Notes under the pieces: model-generated
Told to the model about the DNA's origin: nothing
The model's database searches: none
The model's input: only the letters and a program-made list of their open reading frames with translations
DNA from: Coniochaeta sp. PMI_546
Lineage: Eukaryota; Ascomycota; Sordariomycetes; Coniochaetales; Coniochaetaceae
Assembly: GCA_021432605.1 (NCBI GenBank)
Contig: MU271156.1
Span: 1-64,000 of the forward strand
DNA: 64,000 nucleotides
Direction of reading: 5' to 3'
Shown here: piece after piece, positions 44,840 to 56,400 of the stretch
Numbering within the stretch: the stretch's first letter is position 1
Layout of the letters: the number at the start of each line of letters is the position of its first letter
Program-made: the position numbers and the translations under genes

Positions 44840-46479
44840 GGTGGAGGACGGTGTAGGCATTTGGAGCGAGGTGTCACGTGGTGCTGAGCATGTTGCTTGG
44901 TCCATGCGATGGTGTTTTACAACTATCTTGGTTGTGCAGGGCTCCGGGGATGCTTTGCTACAGAGGGGCTATTCCAATATGCTGCCGGACAGTAGCTTAA
45001 ACATCTGGACAGGCATCAGTTGCCTGGGAACTAAGGCTATTTTAGTTAAAAAGGGCATTGGAAGAATGCTTACCCATTTCTAGAGGTAGAATTAAGTCTA
45101 GCACTTGGACTGAAATTATCCTGGCCTATCACTCAGAGGTAGGTATCAGCACCAGTGAGGATATTACCTTGTACTCATCTTGATGCCTTCCGTCATGATC
45201 AAGAATGCGATAAACCGGATAAGGATCCCGGACGCTCAGATAGACTCCTGCCGGAGTCGAAGATCTTGAGAGTCAAGACAATGGACCCAGTGGATCGGTT
45301 CGGTAGCTGAGCTGTCTCGCCATGAGAACGTCGACGTGGGGGTTGATCGACGTGTTAGCAAGTTAGCAAATGCACGTGTTTGGCCAGTGGATGTGTCGTC
45401 TTCCTTACTTTTATGCCTCATCCATCATCCGTCACCCACCTCATGCTGTGCTTGGCTTGGTGACACAAAAAACCGGTGAAGACGGAAGATAAGAGCGTCA
45501 TGACCATCCCATCTTTCGAAAGAGATCACCCGACCTCAGCTGACACCGGCGGACAAGAGCACTTACTAGACGTACACTCTGTTGTCCTCCGTTGTCCAGC
45601 AGTCTGCTCTGGTCACCTGTCTCCCATCTATTTGCTCTATTTGCTCTGCTTCCAGGCCCCATCCTGGGCTGGTTGTCGGACGATCCGATTAGTGTCCCTG
45701 ACGATGAGCAAACCAAGCCACGCTAGTGTCCCTGACCATCGGGCATTTCTCCGTGCATCCCAGACATTTACAGGAGGCCTAACTACTATAGTACCTTAAT
45801 CTAAGGTACCTTAGTCTTGACCTACCTTACCCAAGAGACAGACGAGAAGAAGCCGTGCGCTCCTTCCTGCAAGAGCTCTTGCAGGGTGTGGGATGGTGGG
45901 CCACTTATAGGCCAGAAGAAGGCTCCACCCCCGCTTTCTACTCGCAGTCCTGCTGCAGGTGACTCGTTCAGATGCGACTTCCGTACCGGGTAGCTTCCAG
46001 TTGGGTGAGCTTCGATGCTGCTGCTGTTCCAGGTTGCTGCCATTGCTTTGTACGGTTTTCAATATTCATTGACATAACCCTACAGAAATCCAATCGGGAT
46101 ACTTGTGCGGCATTGGGCGATCCCTCATCTTCCTCAGATAACCTCTCCGCATATCATTCTCGTGTTTCCTACACCGCACTTTCTTACCAAACTCATATCG
46201 TTCGACCTTGAGGCAGCTATCTGCTATCTAAGTACAGGTGAGACGTTCCGGCACCTCACCGTCCCTATAAGATCTCTTGCCTCCTCTGTGTCCCTCCATC
46301 CTAAACAAAAGTAACTTGAGAGCTGGTCTGTTACCATTGATCGTGAGACTCGAAGCGTCGTCACCATTCCACTTGACCTACAACAATCGTCCTCTGTGTG
46401 TTTCAGTCAAGCTGCCAGTTGCTTCACTTATAAACATCGGCACCCAACGCACTCTCACACAGTCTTATTGCAATCCAAC
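44840..46479. other. Intergenic region between RRP6 and TBCC
   Basis: No gene is supported; open frames are short and lack coding character. AAGGTACCTT occurs at 45803-45812 within CTAAGGTACCTTAGTCT, a 17-base string identical to one at 18909-18925. Bases 46,120-46,479 are the pyrimidine-rich leader of the next gene. Confidence 0.55.
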
Positions 46480-47835
46480 ATGGAAACCATAACCATGACT
46501 TGTCCCTGGGCTCACAGACTGCCTTCGGGCTCGCAGACATCCTCAATGGATCCCAAAGAACGCTTCTACCGCCAGTTCCAGACATCTGTACAAGGTAAGG
46601 CGATATATACATATATCGTTTACCAAGTCAAAGCGCAGCTCACTGACCAACTTCCAGCGCTCCAGGAGCAGATCAGCCAGCTCGGAAGCTTCGCAGCCAT
46701 CGGCGGAGAGAGACAAGATGCCATAGAGAATGTGCTGGCCGGCATCTCCAGGCTCTCGAATGAAGTAGCTGACGCCTCAGACTTTGTCCCTGCCTACGAC
46801 CAGAGGACCTACTCTCAGGTATGTCCCGTAACACCGTTCCAGCAAGCCTGCACTGACATCACCTAGACCATCAAATCCCTAACTGACCAACTCAACACCG
46901 TCACCGCCCAACTAGCCCCTAAATCACGCTTTCAATTCAAAAAGCGCACGACCTCTCCACCAGCAAATGCTCAGCCCGACGCCCGCCACATGCTCTCGTC
47001 CGGCACCGATGCACCAGCCAGCACCATCGCGGCCTCGTCACTAACAACCGAGCCATCCACCACAGATTCAGCGGCAGCTGACGCCAGCGCGAAGGAGGAC
47101 GACACAGTGACCCCGCTGCCGACGCACTTCAAGAACTACAACGAAGAGCTCTCCCGCCCCTCGTCGGGCATCCGCAAGCCCTCCTTCTCGGCGGCCCGCG
47201 ACATCGCCATCTCGGACCACACCGGCCTGCACATCATCCTGCCGCCTTCCGCAGCGCGGGCCACGACCGCTGGGCGCCTGACAGGACTCAAGAGGTGTAT
47301 AGTCGACATGTCCGTCCCGACGCTTGGGAAGTCGGCTGCGCCGTTCGCGAGTCTGTCGCTGCGGGATATCGACGGGTGTCTGATTATTGCCGGGCGGGTG
47401 AGTGGTGCGACGCACATCACCGGAGTCAGGAATAGCGTGGTCGTTGTTGCAGCGGGACAGGTACGGATCCACGAGTGTCGGAATGTGGATTTTTATCTTT
47501 GGTGTGGCAGCCATCCAATTATTGAGGATTGTATCGGGGTGAGGTTTGCGCCAATACCGGAGGTTTATGTGAGTACACATCCCTATCCCTAACCGGGGCC
47601 CCTGAGACAGAGGGAGACTGAAATGTGGCAGATGACCGATCAAGCAGAGAGGGAGAAGAACCTCTGGAACCAGGTTGACGACTTCAAGTGGCTGAAGGCG
47701 GATCAGAGCCCGAACTGGACGGTGTTACCTGAGGAGGAGAGGCTGAAGGACGAGATCTGGAGGGAGACTGTGCCGGGCCGTCCTGGCGCTGGGACCGAGG
47801 ATATCCTGAGGGAGGTCGGAGTTACGAAGACGTAA
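46480..47835 (+). CDS. TBCC: Tubulin-folding cofactor C (TBCC)
   Basis: Cofactor C acts in the tubulin heterodimer assembly complex and stimulates GTP hydrolysis by beta-tubulin; it belongs to the RP2/CAP superfamily. Exons are 46480-46594, 46658-46818, 46867-47568 and 47632-47835, giving 393 residues. Introns are 63, 48 and 63 bases with CACTGAC-type branches. A helical N-terminal part (MDPKERFYRQFQ, then LQEQISQLGSF) resembles the spectrin-like cofactor C domain. A Ser/Thr/Ala linker follows. The C-CAP beta-helix includes GLKRCIVDMSV, RDIDGCLIIAGRVSGATHI, VRIHECRNVDFYLWCGSHPI and the ending DFKWLKADQSPNW. An in-frame ATG at MDPKERF (about 46,549) could be the main start. Intron 1 has a length divisible by three and no stop codon, so retaining it would keep the frame. 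Confidence 0.93.
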
Positions 47836-48137
47836 AGACGCATAGACGAAAGACTAAGATGGCCTCTCGGGTGGGTTTGAGCCTGGAGTTTGCAGTGATT
47901 TTCATCGTTAGCCTGGCCGAAGAAGGTTATTGGCAACGATCGGTAGCAAGATATTCATATGCGATGCAATTAAACGCCTGGTCCTAATCCTGGTATCTCG
48001 TCCATCCCATTTCCATGTCCAACGCCATGTATGCTGTGATCCTGATCGTATTATCGTCCGAAGTTTTTTGTTGCCGTCCTTTTGCCATTTCCATCTTCCG
48101 CATCCGAGAACGCTTTCACAACGCTTTTCCCCGGCGC
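47836..48137. other. Convergent intergenic spacer
   Basis: Between TBCC and MED9 tails; nothing seen beyond untranslated sequence. Confidence 0.6.
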
Positions 48138-48602
48138 TCACCGCATAACCATATCCCGATCCTCGCCCTCTTGCACATGTTCCTTCTTACCCCCCTCCCC
48201 TTCATCACCGACCCCGAAATGAATACCGACCTCCCGCAACATCTTCAGCACCTCCTTCTGCTGCCGGATCCTCCCCTGCAGCTCGTCGATCTCGCGCTCC
48301 TGCTCCTCGACCGTCCGGCCTATGTCCGGCAGCGCCCTGACCTGCTGCCGTGCCCGCTGAAGCCGGTGTTTAATCGGGTCCGTGGCGGCGGGGACTTCTT
48401 TCAGGGAGAGCGGGCCCGTGGAGGCGGCGGTGGTCGGGAGGGGTGTGGCGGCCGAGGGCGTCGGTTGCGAGGCTGGGGCGGGTGAGGCGAGGGGGTTGAG
48501 AGTGTTGGAGGATGGGGGCGGGCGCAGACGGGAGAGGATTGTGGATAGTTCGGGGAGGGGGGAGAAGGCGTCTGGTGAGAGGGAGGGTGGGTTTGTTGAC
48601 AT
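48138..48602 (-). CDS. med9: Mediator complex subunit 9 (Med9/Cse2)
   Basis: This is a small nuclear subunit of the Mediator middle module, which links activators to RNA polymerase II. It is a single exon of 154 residues. The N-terminal half is Pro/Ser/Thr-rich and disordered, starting MSTNPPSLSPDAFSPLPELS. The C-terminal half is a charged coiled coil: DPIKHRLQRARQQVRALPDI, then RTVEEQEREIDELQGRIRQQ and KEVLKMLREVG, which matches fungal Med9. The short acidic tail is not conserved. It is convergent with TBCC (302 bases) and divergent from the phosphoglycerate mutase gene. Other short coiled-coil proteins could look similar, but the ALPDI-xRTxxEQExEIxxL spacing is typical of Med9. Confidence 0.88.
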   Translation of the reverse strand: MSTNPPSLSPDAFSPLPELSTILSRLRPPPSSNTLNPLASPAPASQPTPSAATPLPTTAASTGPLSLKEVPAATDPIKHRLQRARQQVRALPDIGRTVEEQEREIDELQGRIRQQKEVLKMLREVGIHFGVGDEGEGGKKEHVQEGEDRDMVMR

Positions 48603-49429
48603 TGTGGGTGGTGGGTTCTTTGTTATTGATGGGTGATGTTGAGGGTGAGGGTGAGGTTGAGATCGCGTCAGAGGTGTTGCTGTGCTGTGTGGATGTCGCT
48701 GACGTTAGGTAAATCAGGACAGGAGAACTGAAAATAGAGACTCGGTTTGTTTCTCCCGCGAACTCAGTATGTGCACACACTATATCTTGTTCCAGTTCCG
48801 AATGTTTGGATGTCGAATAAAGTTAAGTTCGGACTTCCACCGGCTCGGGTCCGCGAGTGGAGCACGGACTCTTGGCGAAGTTGTTCTCCGGGCCGTTCCT
48901 TTGAATACGGAGGTGTCTCCGGATCCAACTCACGTTTACCTGGCTAAGGTACCTGTTGTTCCCGACGTTGGGAAAAGTACTCGTATGTGGCGATTTTATA
49001 GGGACATGTTTGTAGCAATCATGTAAGTCCAACTGTGTGTTCCATCTCTAACTGGCTTGAATTTACCTACCCTACCTATATTTGACTGTGGTTAGCTGCA
49101 AAACGGGGATGTCTCTACCTGTAGAGCCACACCGTTTTGATTGGGGTCGGCTCGGCAGTTTTGACGACGTCACGGCCCGATAAGCTGGGCGTTTTGGCGG
49201 GGTCGTACAAGGAACAGCCCACCTACAGTCGGGTCACTAAAGGTACCTACGTAACAAGAAAGATGAGATGGATGGATGGAAATCTCTCAACAATCTCTCG
49301 CGATATTTTTCCATCGTAGACCTTTGTACCTCACACCTACCATACCCCTTCCCTTTCTCTTGTTCTTTTCTCTCGTTACAGATACCCAATTCGAGACCAT
49401 AGCAAGACTAGAGACATACAATCGCAATC
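48603..49429. other. Divergent promoter region, MED9 and phosphoglycerate mutase
   Basis: No gene is seen. Two partial copies of the GGTACCT motif lie near 48,948 and 49,240. The last 120 bases are the CT-rich leader of the mutase gene. Confidence 0.55.
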
Positions 49430-51227
49430 ATGGCTCCGGAACACAATGCCTGTCTGAGTACGTCCGTCCCAATTCCCCGCCAAGCTCAACGTCGCAAGCC
49501 CGACTACTTCCTGTCGGCCTGCTACTTCCTCATCTACCTCGAACTCGCATGGCTAATCTTTGTGCTGCTGCGCACCTACAGTCGTGATTGACGGCTGGGG
49601 CATCCCCTCGGAACAATCCCCCAAGGACGGCGATGCCATTGCCGCCGCCAAGACGCCCGTCATGGACGAGCTCTCCAAGAGCGCCACCGGTTTCACCGAG
49701 CTCGAGGCCTCCTCTCTCGCCGTCGGTCTGCCCGAGGGTCTGATGGGCAATTCGGAGGTCGGCCACTTGAACATTGGTGCCGGACGCGTCGTGTGGCAGG
49801 ACGTGGTCCGCATCGACCAGACGATCCGCAAGAACGAGTTTTCCAGCAACGACGTGATCAAGAAGACGCTCGAGACGGCTAGGGATACCAATGGACGGCT
49901 GCATCTGTGCGGCCTCGTGTCTCACGGTGGTGTTGTGAGTTACACTCTTTCCGATGCGATAGCATATAGTTGCTTACACAGAGACAGCACTCCAAGCAAG
50001 AGCACCTGTACGCCCTCCTCCGCGCCGCCAAGGAAGCCGGTGTCCCCAAAGTCTTCATCCACTTCTTCGGCGACGGCCGCGACACGGACCCCAAGTCCGG
50101 CGCCGGTTACATGGAGGAGCTCCTCGGGAAGCTGAAGGAGATCGGCGTCGGCGAGATCGCCACGGTGGTCGGCCGTTACTACGCCATGGATCGCGACAAG
50201 CGGTGGGAGCGCAACGAGATCGCCCTCAAGGGCATGGTCCTCGGCGAGGGCGAGGAGAGCTCCGACCCGGTCAAGACGATTAAGGAGCGCTACGAGAAGG
50301 GCGAGAACGATGAGTTCCTCAAGCCCATCGTTGTCGGCGGCAAGGAGGCTCGTATTCAAGGTATGCTCGGCCGTCCGGACCTCAGCCCCTTACAACAACA
50401 AGAACTAACGAGTTACAGATGGCGACAACGTCTTCTTCTTCAACTACCGCTCCGACCGCGTCCGTCAAATCACCCAGCTCCTCGGCGACGTCGACCGTTC
50501 CCCGCTGCCTGACTTCCCCTACCCCAAGGTCAACATCGTGACCATGACGCAGTACAAGCTCGACTACCCCTTCGAGATCGCCTTCAAGCCGACACACATG
50601 GGCAACGTGCTGGCAGAGTGGCTCGGCAAGCAGAACGTCGAGCAGGTGCACATCGCCGAGACGGAGAAGTACGCCCACGTCACCTTCTTCTTCAACGGGG
50701 GCGTCGAGAAGCAGTTCCCCCTCGAGACCCGCGACCAAGACCAGGACCTGGTGCCCTCCAACAAGTCCGTGGCGACCTACGACAAGGCCCCCGAGATGAG
50801 CGCCGACGGCGTCGCCAACCAGGTCGTCAAGCGCCTCGGCGAGCACAAGTTCCCCTTCGTCATGAACAACTTCGCCCCGCCCGACATGGTCGGCCACACG
50901 GGCGTGTACGAGGCCGCCATCGTGGGCTGCGAGGCCACGGACCGCGCCATAGGCAAGATCTACGAGGCCTGCAAGAAGGAGGGCTACATCCTCTTCATCA
51001 CCTCGGACCACGGCAACGCCGAGGAGATGAAGTTCCCCGACGGCAAGCCCAAGACGTCCCACACCACCAACAAGGTGCCCTTCATCATGGCCAATGCCCC
51101 CGAGGGCTGGAGCCTGAAGAAGACCGACGACGCCGTGCTGGGCGACGTCGCGCCCACGGTGCTGGCGGCCATGGGCTTGCCGCAGCCGGAGGAGATGACT
51201 GGACATAGCTTGTTGGTCAAGTCTTGA
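49430..51227 (+). CDS. 2,3-bisphosphoglycerate-independent phosphoglycerate mutase
   Basis: This enzyme interconverts 3- and 2-phosphoglycerate in glycolysis, in the cytosol, using two manganese ions and a phosphoserine intermediate. Exons are 49430-49457, 49582-49934, 49988-50360 and 50419-51227, giving 520 residues, the standard length. The first exon codes for only nine residues plus one base and is followed by a 124-base intron, the others being 53 and 58 bases. Motifs of the alkaline phosphatase superfamily are clear: the metal-binding Asp13 in VIDGWG, catalytic Ser67 in MGNSEVGH, the RYYAMDRDKRWER substrate loop, and the second metal site SDHGNAEEM. Codon use is strongly C-biased at third positions, as expected for a highly expressed gene. 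It is convergent with COG3. Confidence 0.97.
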
Positions 51228-51503
51228 GAGAGAGAGAGATGAAAGAGAGGAAAAGTTGTGATACCTAAGATGGAGCAGGCGAAGATAGAAGTATAGACAT
51301 GGCTGGATTAGGGAGTTAACGAATACAATGAGTCTATCATCTTGCATACATATTGCATGACAGCGTTGGTCGATAGATATCGGTCACTGATCATCACCAT
51401 TCAACAGCAAGTATGCTATTCTTCTCCCCTTTTGGTAAACCCTCTTTTCTAGACTCCTCACCTAACCTGCCCTCATTCACATCCCCCTATCTCACAACCT
51501 TCT

Positions 51504-54183
51504 TCATCTCCCCCCTCGTTTCCGCCCATCCCGTCCCTCCCTCTCCAACGCCTCGGCACTGCCCCAGACAGCCTCCTTCAGCTTCCCCACCACCTCGGGC
51601 TGGTTGGCAAACGCCCTGTCCAAGATATCCTCCAGCTCCTTCTCCACCTTCGCCAACGGCTTGGCAGTCGGCTTCTTCATCCTGGCGTCGTGGATCAGCC
51701 CTCCCCACCTGCTGGTAAAAGCATAGATGCTCTGTCTGAGCAGATCGTCCAGCTGCTCGCCGGGAGTCTTGTCCTCGCCCTGCCCGTTCCCGTTACCGTC
51801 CTTGCCTGGCGGCGGCGGTGGTGCGGGGCTGACAGAGTGCGACGAGAAGGGCCGCGGGATGTAGCTGCCCAGCCCGGCCAGGAAGCCCAGCCCGGCCTGG
51901 ACCGAGGAGGAGAGGGAGAGGGTCGAGTCCCAGATCTGGGAGAAGTGCTGCAGCCCGTCCGAGGATGGGGGGCCGGCGGCGCCGGCGGCGGGGTGGGATG
52001 AGGGGACGATCTCGAGGGACACGAGCTCGTTCTTGAGGATGAGGAGGTTCTTGATCGTGAAGAGGTCTGGGTCTGTGCCGTTGCGGGCTGAGCGGATGCG
52101 GGCCGTGGCGCGGTGGAGGGAGGCGAGGGATGCGGAGAGGAGTTTGGGGATTGGGGAGGTTGTGCGTTGCTAGACGGGGTTAGCTGAGATGAGAGAAGAG
52201 AGAAAAGGGTAGAAACGGGCCACGAGGAAGGGGAGGTGGCGGATGGGAGGGAGAGAAGACATACGCTGCGCTCTTTGGGCATGCATTGGTCGAACATGAC
52301 TAGCAGCTCCAGGGCCCGTCGGATGGGCGGGTAGGCGTTGGAGGATGCGACGCCGTTCGTGACGGGGCCGATGGTCAGTGCCTCGGGACCGACAGTGGCG
52401 CGCGAGATGGACTTGTCTATCTCGGCCTCGAAAGCCTTGTCCGTAAAGGCCCAGAGGTGCTCTGTCAGCAGCCGGGCTGTCAGCTCGCGACAATGCCGGG
52501 TGAAGCCCGTCTCGTCCTCGTCGTATTCGAGGAGGAGGTACTCGTTTGTCACCCAGCCGACGACGTTGCAGATTGTCTGTAGCGGAGCAGATTGCAGGGC
52601 CGACTGCAGGTTCGTTGCAAGGGGGACGATGTTCACTGGGTTGACCGCTGGTCTCGTGTTGGATTTGAGGACGGTGTAGACGGAGTTCGGGTCTGAGTTG
52701 TACTGCGGCTCGACGGAGAAGATCTTGGTGAAGAGATTCTCTTCGCTGTATGCGCGCTCGAAGCATTGTTTGATGAGGTTTCTGGCCGCGGACTCGATGG
52801 AACCGCCTTTCACTTCTGACTTGAAGGTGTCGAAGTCATGCTGGATGGTGGGACGGAGGAAGCGGTCCCTGGCATTCAGATATGCTTGGAATATGCTGTT
52901 GACCGTGTTCGCATAGACATCGAAGTTTGGTCCCAGCCTTGCATTTCCCGCCTGATCGTAGGCATTCAAGACAACTTTCCGTATGTTGGGCAGCAAGGAG
53001 TACGACTCGGAAATCAGCTCTTCGAAGCGGCCGTATGCCAGGGCGTGACGAGCAGACTCGGACTGGGTGGCCGCGATCTTTGGAGATATCTCGGCAGAGA
53101 CTTTCTCGAGCCGTGATTCGAAGCCCACCTCGAGTAGATGCAGGGCCTTGGTCATGAGGGACTGATACCGTGCAAGATATTGCTCTGCATCACGGTAGGT
53201 GGACTGTATGAGGTTAGCGAAAATGGTCAGGACTAGGATTGTGGGACAGTGGCACACACATTCTTCATCATGAAGGCGATGCAAGAGTCCAAGTTCTCGA
53301 GCACCTCGCCAAACGCATCGTCGTCGACCAAGCGCCCAGCGCCGGGAGCGTTTAGTCTCCTCGTCACATTATCAAGGTAGGCATAATAGTGCAAGTCGGT
53401 GCCAACCTCGTCAGCGAGCCTCTCGAGCCGGGTCTGCTCGGTAATCAGGTCGTCACACTGCGACTTGAAGGATGTCGTCTGCTCCTCGACGGCATCGAAG
53501 GATTCCGACAGAGAGGCTAGCAGCTTAAGTGCACTGTCGGTGTCTTCCAGGAGGGTGTCGAGATGCCGTTCAGTCATGGCCAGCTGTTCATGGTATAGCC
53601 TGACTCAATGTTAGTCCCAAATGATGGTACGGAGAGATATGCCACGACACCGACACGTACTGGTATTTCTGCTGGCTGGCCTGGAGCAGTTCGTCTTTGT
53701 AGAGATCGAGGAGCGGTTCCTCGGGGGCAAGAGCCGGTGCTTCCGTTGCGGGCACATCCAATGCTTCTATGCTGCAGATCTCCCTCCTCTTATTCTTTTT
53801 GCTCTTCCTTCTCCTCTTCTGAGCGGCATCCTTGTGGAGCTGTGCCTTGACAATGTCGTAGAAGTCCGAGTATGATTTGGCGCGGCGGGCGAGAGTCGGT
53901 TCGGGGGGCGAATTGGACTCGAACGGATCTTCGAAGAGATCCTCTAGTGGTTCCGGGGCATCGGCAACATTGGAAGTCTCCTACACAGCCAACACAGGTT
54001 AGCGAGAGCTGTTCCCACAGCCTCGAGGCGAGCACATGGAGGAGGAAGCAGGGTAGAGGTAGTTGGACCAACATTTGGTTGTTGCAGAAGTGACTCTGCA
54101 CGCCTGCGTCCCAGGTTCTGCGATGCGCCTCGCTTGTGCTGTTGGACGTCTGGTACAAAGCTGTACCACGAGTCTTCGTACAT
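51504..54183 (-). CDS. cog3: COG3 (Sec34), conserved oligomeric Golgi complex subunit
   Basis: COG3 belongs to lobe A of the COG tether, which works in retrograde vesicle traffic within the Golgi. Five exons, 54183-54073, 53980-53661, 53599-53260, 53203-52265 and 52169-51504, give 791 residues. Introns are 92, 61, 56 and 95 bases, each with CTAAC branches or close matches. The N-terminus begins MYEDSWYSFVPDVQQ, followed by an acidic segment and a Lys/Arg cluster. The Sec34 domain follows: LDTLLEDTDSALKLLASL, LHYYAYLDNVTRRLNAPG, LENLDSCIAFM and YRDAEQYLARYQSL. The helical C-terminal part carries a Pro/Gly-rich insert (VSPAPPPPPGKDGNGNGQ) and ends in a basic stretch. COG6 was considered, but the TRRLNAPG plus LARYQ context fits COG3. 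Confidence 0.9.
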
Positions 54184-54642
54184 TGTCGCAACAAGGAGAA
54201 AGCTGGCGAGGAGGGCAACGTCGTGGAGGTCGGAATGTTGACTTTCAGGACAGACATCCATGGCCGTCGTCGGTGTGGGGACCTTTACCAGTGTGGGGTG
54301 CCCCCCATGCAGCACCAGCGGGACGCACAGAGCCTGAGCAGGGATTAAGACTGCTAATCGTACACTAATAAGCCTCCTGTGGTTGGTATACGTAGTACTA
54401 GTAGACCTACTAAGTTACTGGTAGGACTGCAGGCAAAAGTTTGAGATCCATTCGGCCAGCGACGAGAGCTCATGATCGAAGAAGCTTTCCCCTCATCCAT
54501 AACCTCGCTCTGCTTCCTCACTCGGCTTTCTCTTGGAGACTATCTTACCTCTCTTCCGCCTGCACAATGCATGCTCGCAGCTTGACCAAGTGAAATTGCC
54601 AATTCTGCACTTGCCGAACACCACATCATACATTTGTTCATC
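54184..54642. other. Divergent promoter region, COG3 and FMP25-like gene
   Basis: This 459-base spacer lies between head-to-head genes. No gene or clear core promoter motif is seen. Confidence 0.55.
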
Positions 54643-56400
54643 ATGTCGAGCCTAGCATCTAGAGCCATGCGGCCAGTCCTCCGCAATGCCAACCTCGCTC
54701 GTATCCAGCGCATGCGATATTCCACCCCACAGACCTCCAGACGTAGCCCCTTACTGCGGATCCTGGGCCTAGCAGCCGTCGGCATAGCAGGCGCAGGCGC
54801 CGTGGTGGCCTACCCCATCCTCTTCCCAGCCGAACCACCGCCGGGACCAAAGATCGCCGAGATCGAGTTCGAGAAGCCGCGCAAGCACCCCGCCTCGAAA
54901 GAGGAGAATAGGGAGATTGTCAGCTCCCAGCACGTCCAGGTCAAGAAGAGCTGGGAGAACCCGGGCGTGTACGCATGGGGATCCAATACGGGCAAGGTGG
55001 CGGCGCCAGACTCCAACGAGACGGTCATCAAGACGCCGCGACGGATACCCTACTTTGACGGCCAGATATTGAGGGACCTGAAGCTGGATAGGAATTTCGG
55101 TGCGGCGGTCACGGAGAAGGGGGACTTGGTGCAGTGGGGTACAGGATACTCCAAAGATGACCCCAAGCCGGCTGTCACGCTGGCTGGCAAGGACTTGGTG
55201 AAGTTGTCTCTGTCGCGTGACAGGATTATAGGGCTGTCGTCGAGCGGGTCGGTATACTCTATCCCGGTAGCTCGCTCGGACCAAGCATCCGGGGAGAAGG
55301 AAACCGCTGGTTCGTCCTGGCTGCCGTTTTGGTCAAGCCCGTCGCCCGTCAGCTACAGGACGCTGAAGCCAGACTTGAAGGTGGGCGAGAAGGTGACGGA
55401 TATCAAGAGCGGGCTGGAGCACTGTCTACTACTCACTTCCAAGGGACGAGTCTTCACGGCTGCTTCGAGCTCCGAGGGATATCCTACCAGAGGCCAGCTG
55501 GGCGTTCCCGGCCTGACTTGGGCTACACGTCCCAGCGGGCCCTACGACAAGCCTCATGAGGTGGCGACCCTGAAGGGCTTCAACGTCAAGAAAATTGCGG
55601 CAGGCGACTACCACTCAATGGTGCTGGACAAGGAAGGCCGTGTCTTTGGCTTCGGCGACAACTCCACCGGCCAGCTCGGGCTCGAACCCCAGATCGAGGC
55701 ACCGTTCGTCGATGCACCCTCGCTCCTCCCGGTCAACACGCTCTACAAGGGCACCGGCCAGACGCCTCGGGTGACCTCCATCGCAGCCGGCGGCTCGAAC
55801 TCCTTCTTTACCGTCGACGCCTCGAACAAGCCCACTGGCGATAGCGCCACCAGCACCGATGTCAGCCGCGCCGGCAACAGCGCCCCGATAACAGCCGACA
55901 CGTGGGCCTGCGGCGAGGGCATCCACGGCAGCCTGGGGACGGGCCGGTGGACGCACGTGTCGCAGGAGCCGACCAAGATCAAAGCGCTGTCCAACCTGCG
56001 GGAGTTCGACGAGAAGACCAACAAGGTCGTGCCGATCCGGCTCTCCTCGCTCTCGGTGGGGAGCACCCACGCGGCCGCGGTGATGGACAACGTCACCTCC
56101 GTGTCTGCCAGGGCAAACGGGTCCGAACACGACACCAACTACGGGGCGGACGTGCTCTGGTGGGGCGGCAACGAGCATTACCAGCTCGGCACGGGGAAGC
56201 GGAACAATGTGGCGAACCCGACGTACATCGGTGCGCTGGACGAGCGGGCGGACAAGGGGAAGAAGGAGGTGGAGCACAGGTTCCAGATTGCGCCGCGGAC
56301 GACGGTTAGGCTTGGCGAGGGGGGACAGGGGAGGAGGGCGAGTGTTGAGCAGAGGGTTGAGTGTGGACGGTATGTGAGCGCTGTCTACTCGGCGGCATAG
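54643..56400 (+). CDS. fmp25: Mitochondrial RCC1-repeat protein, FMP25 type
   Basis: This single-exon protein of 585 residues begins MSSLASRAMRPVLRNANLAR, a basic, acid-free mitochondrial targeting sequence, followed by one transmembrane helix (LLRILGLAAVGIAGAGAVVA). The rest forms RCC1-like beta-propeller repeats, seen in VYAWGSNTGKV, LVQWGTGYS, HSMVLDKEGRVFGFGDNSTG, TWACGEGIHGSLGTGRW and VLWWGGNEHYQLGTGKRNN. This layout matches yeast Fmp25, an inner-membrane protein linked to complex III assembly. RCC1 folds often bind proteins rather than catalyse, and no guanine exchange function is implied. The first in-frame ATG is at 54643. Confidence 0.82.
   Translation: MSSLASRAMRPVLRNANLARIQRMRYSTPQTSRRSPLLRILGLAAVGIAGAGAVVAYPILFPAEPPPGPKIAEIEFEKPRKHPASKEENREIVSSQHVQVKKSWENPGVYAWGSNTGKVAAPDSNETVIKTPRRIPYFDGQILRDLKLDRNFGAAVTEKGDLVQWGTGYSKDDPKPAVTLAGKDLVKLSLSRDRIIGLSSSGSVYSIPVARSDQASGEKETAGSSWLPFWSSPSPVSYRTLKPDLKVGEKVTDIKSGLEHCLLLTSKGRVFTAASSSEGYPTRGQLGVPGLTWATRPSGPYDKPHEVATLKGFNVKKIAAGDYHSMVLDKEGRVFGFGDNSTGQLGLEPQIEAPFVDAPSLLPVNTLYKGTGQTPRVTSIAAGGSNSFFTVDASNKPTGDSATSTDVSRAGNSAPITADTWACGEGIHGSLGTGRWTHVSQEPTKIKALSNLREFDEKTNKVVPIRLSSLSVGSTHAAAVMDNVTSVSARANGSEHDTNYGADVLWWGGNEHYQLGTGKRNNVANPTYIGALDERADKGKKEVEHRFQIAPRTTVRLGEGGQGRRASVEQRVECGRYVSAVYSAA

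Noticed and set aside
51504-54183. Calling this gene COG6
   Set aside because: The YLDNVTRRLNAPG, ENLDSCIAFM and EQYLARYQ order is that of the Sec34/COG3 domain.
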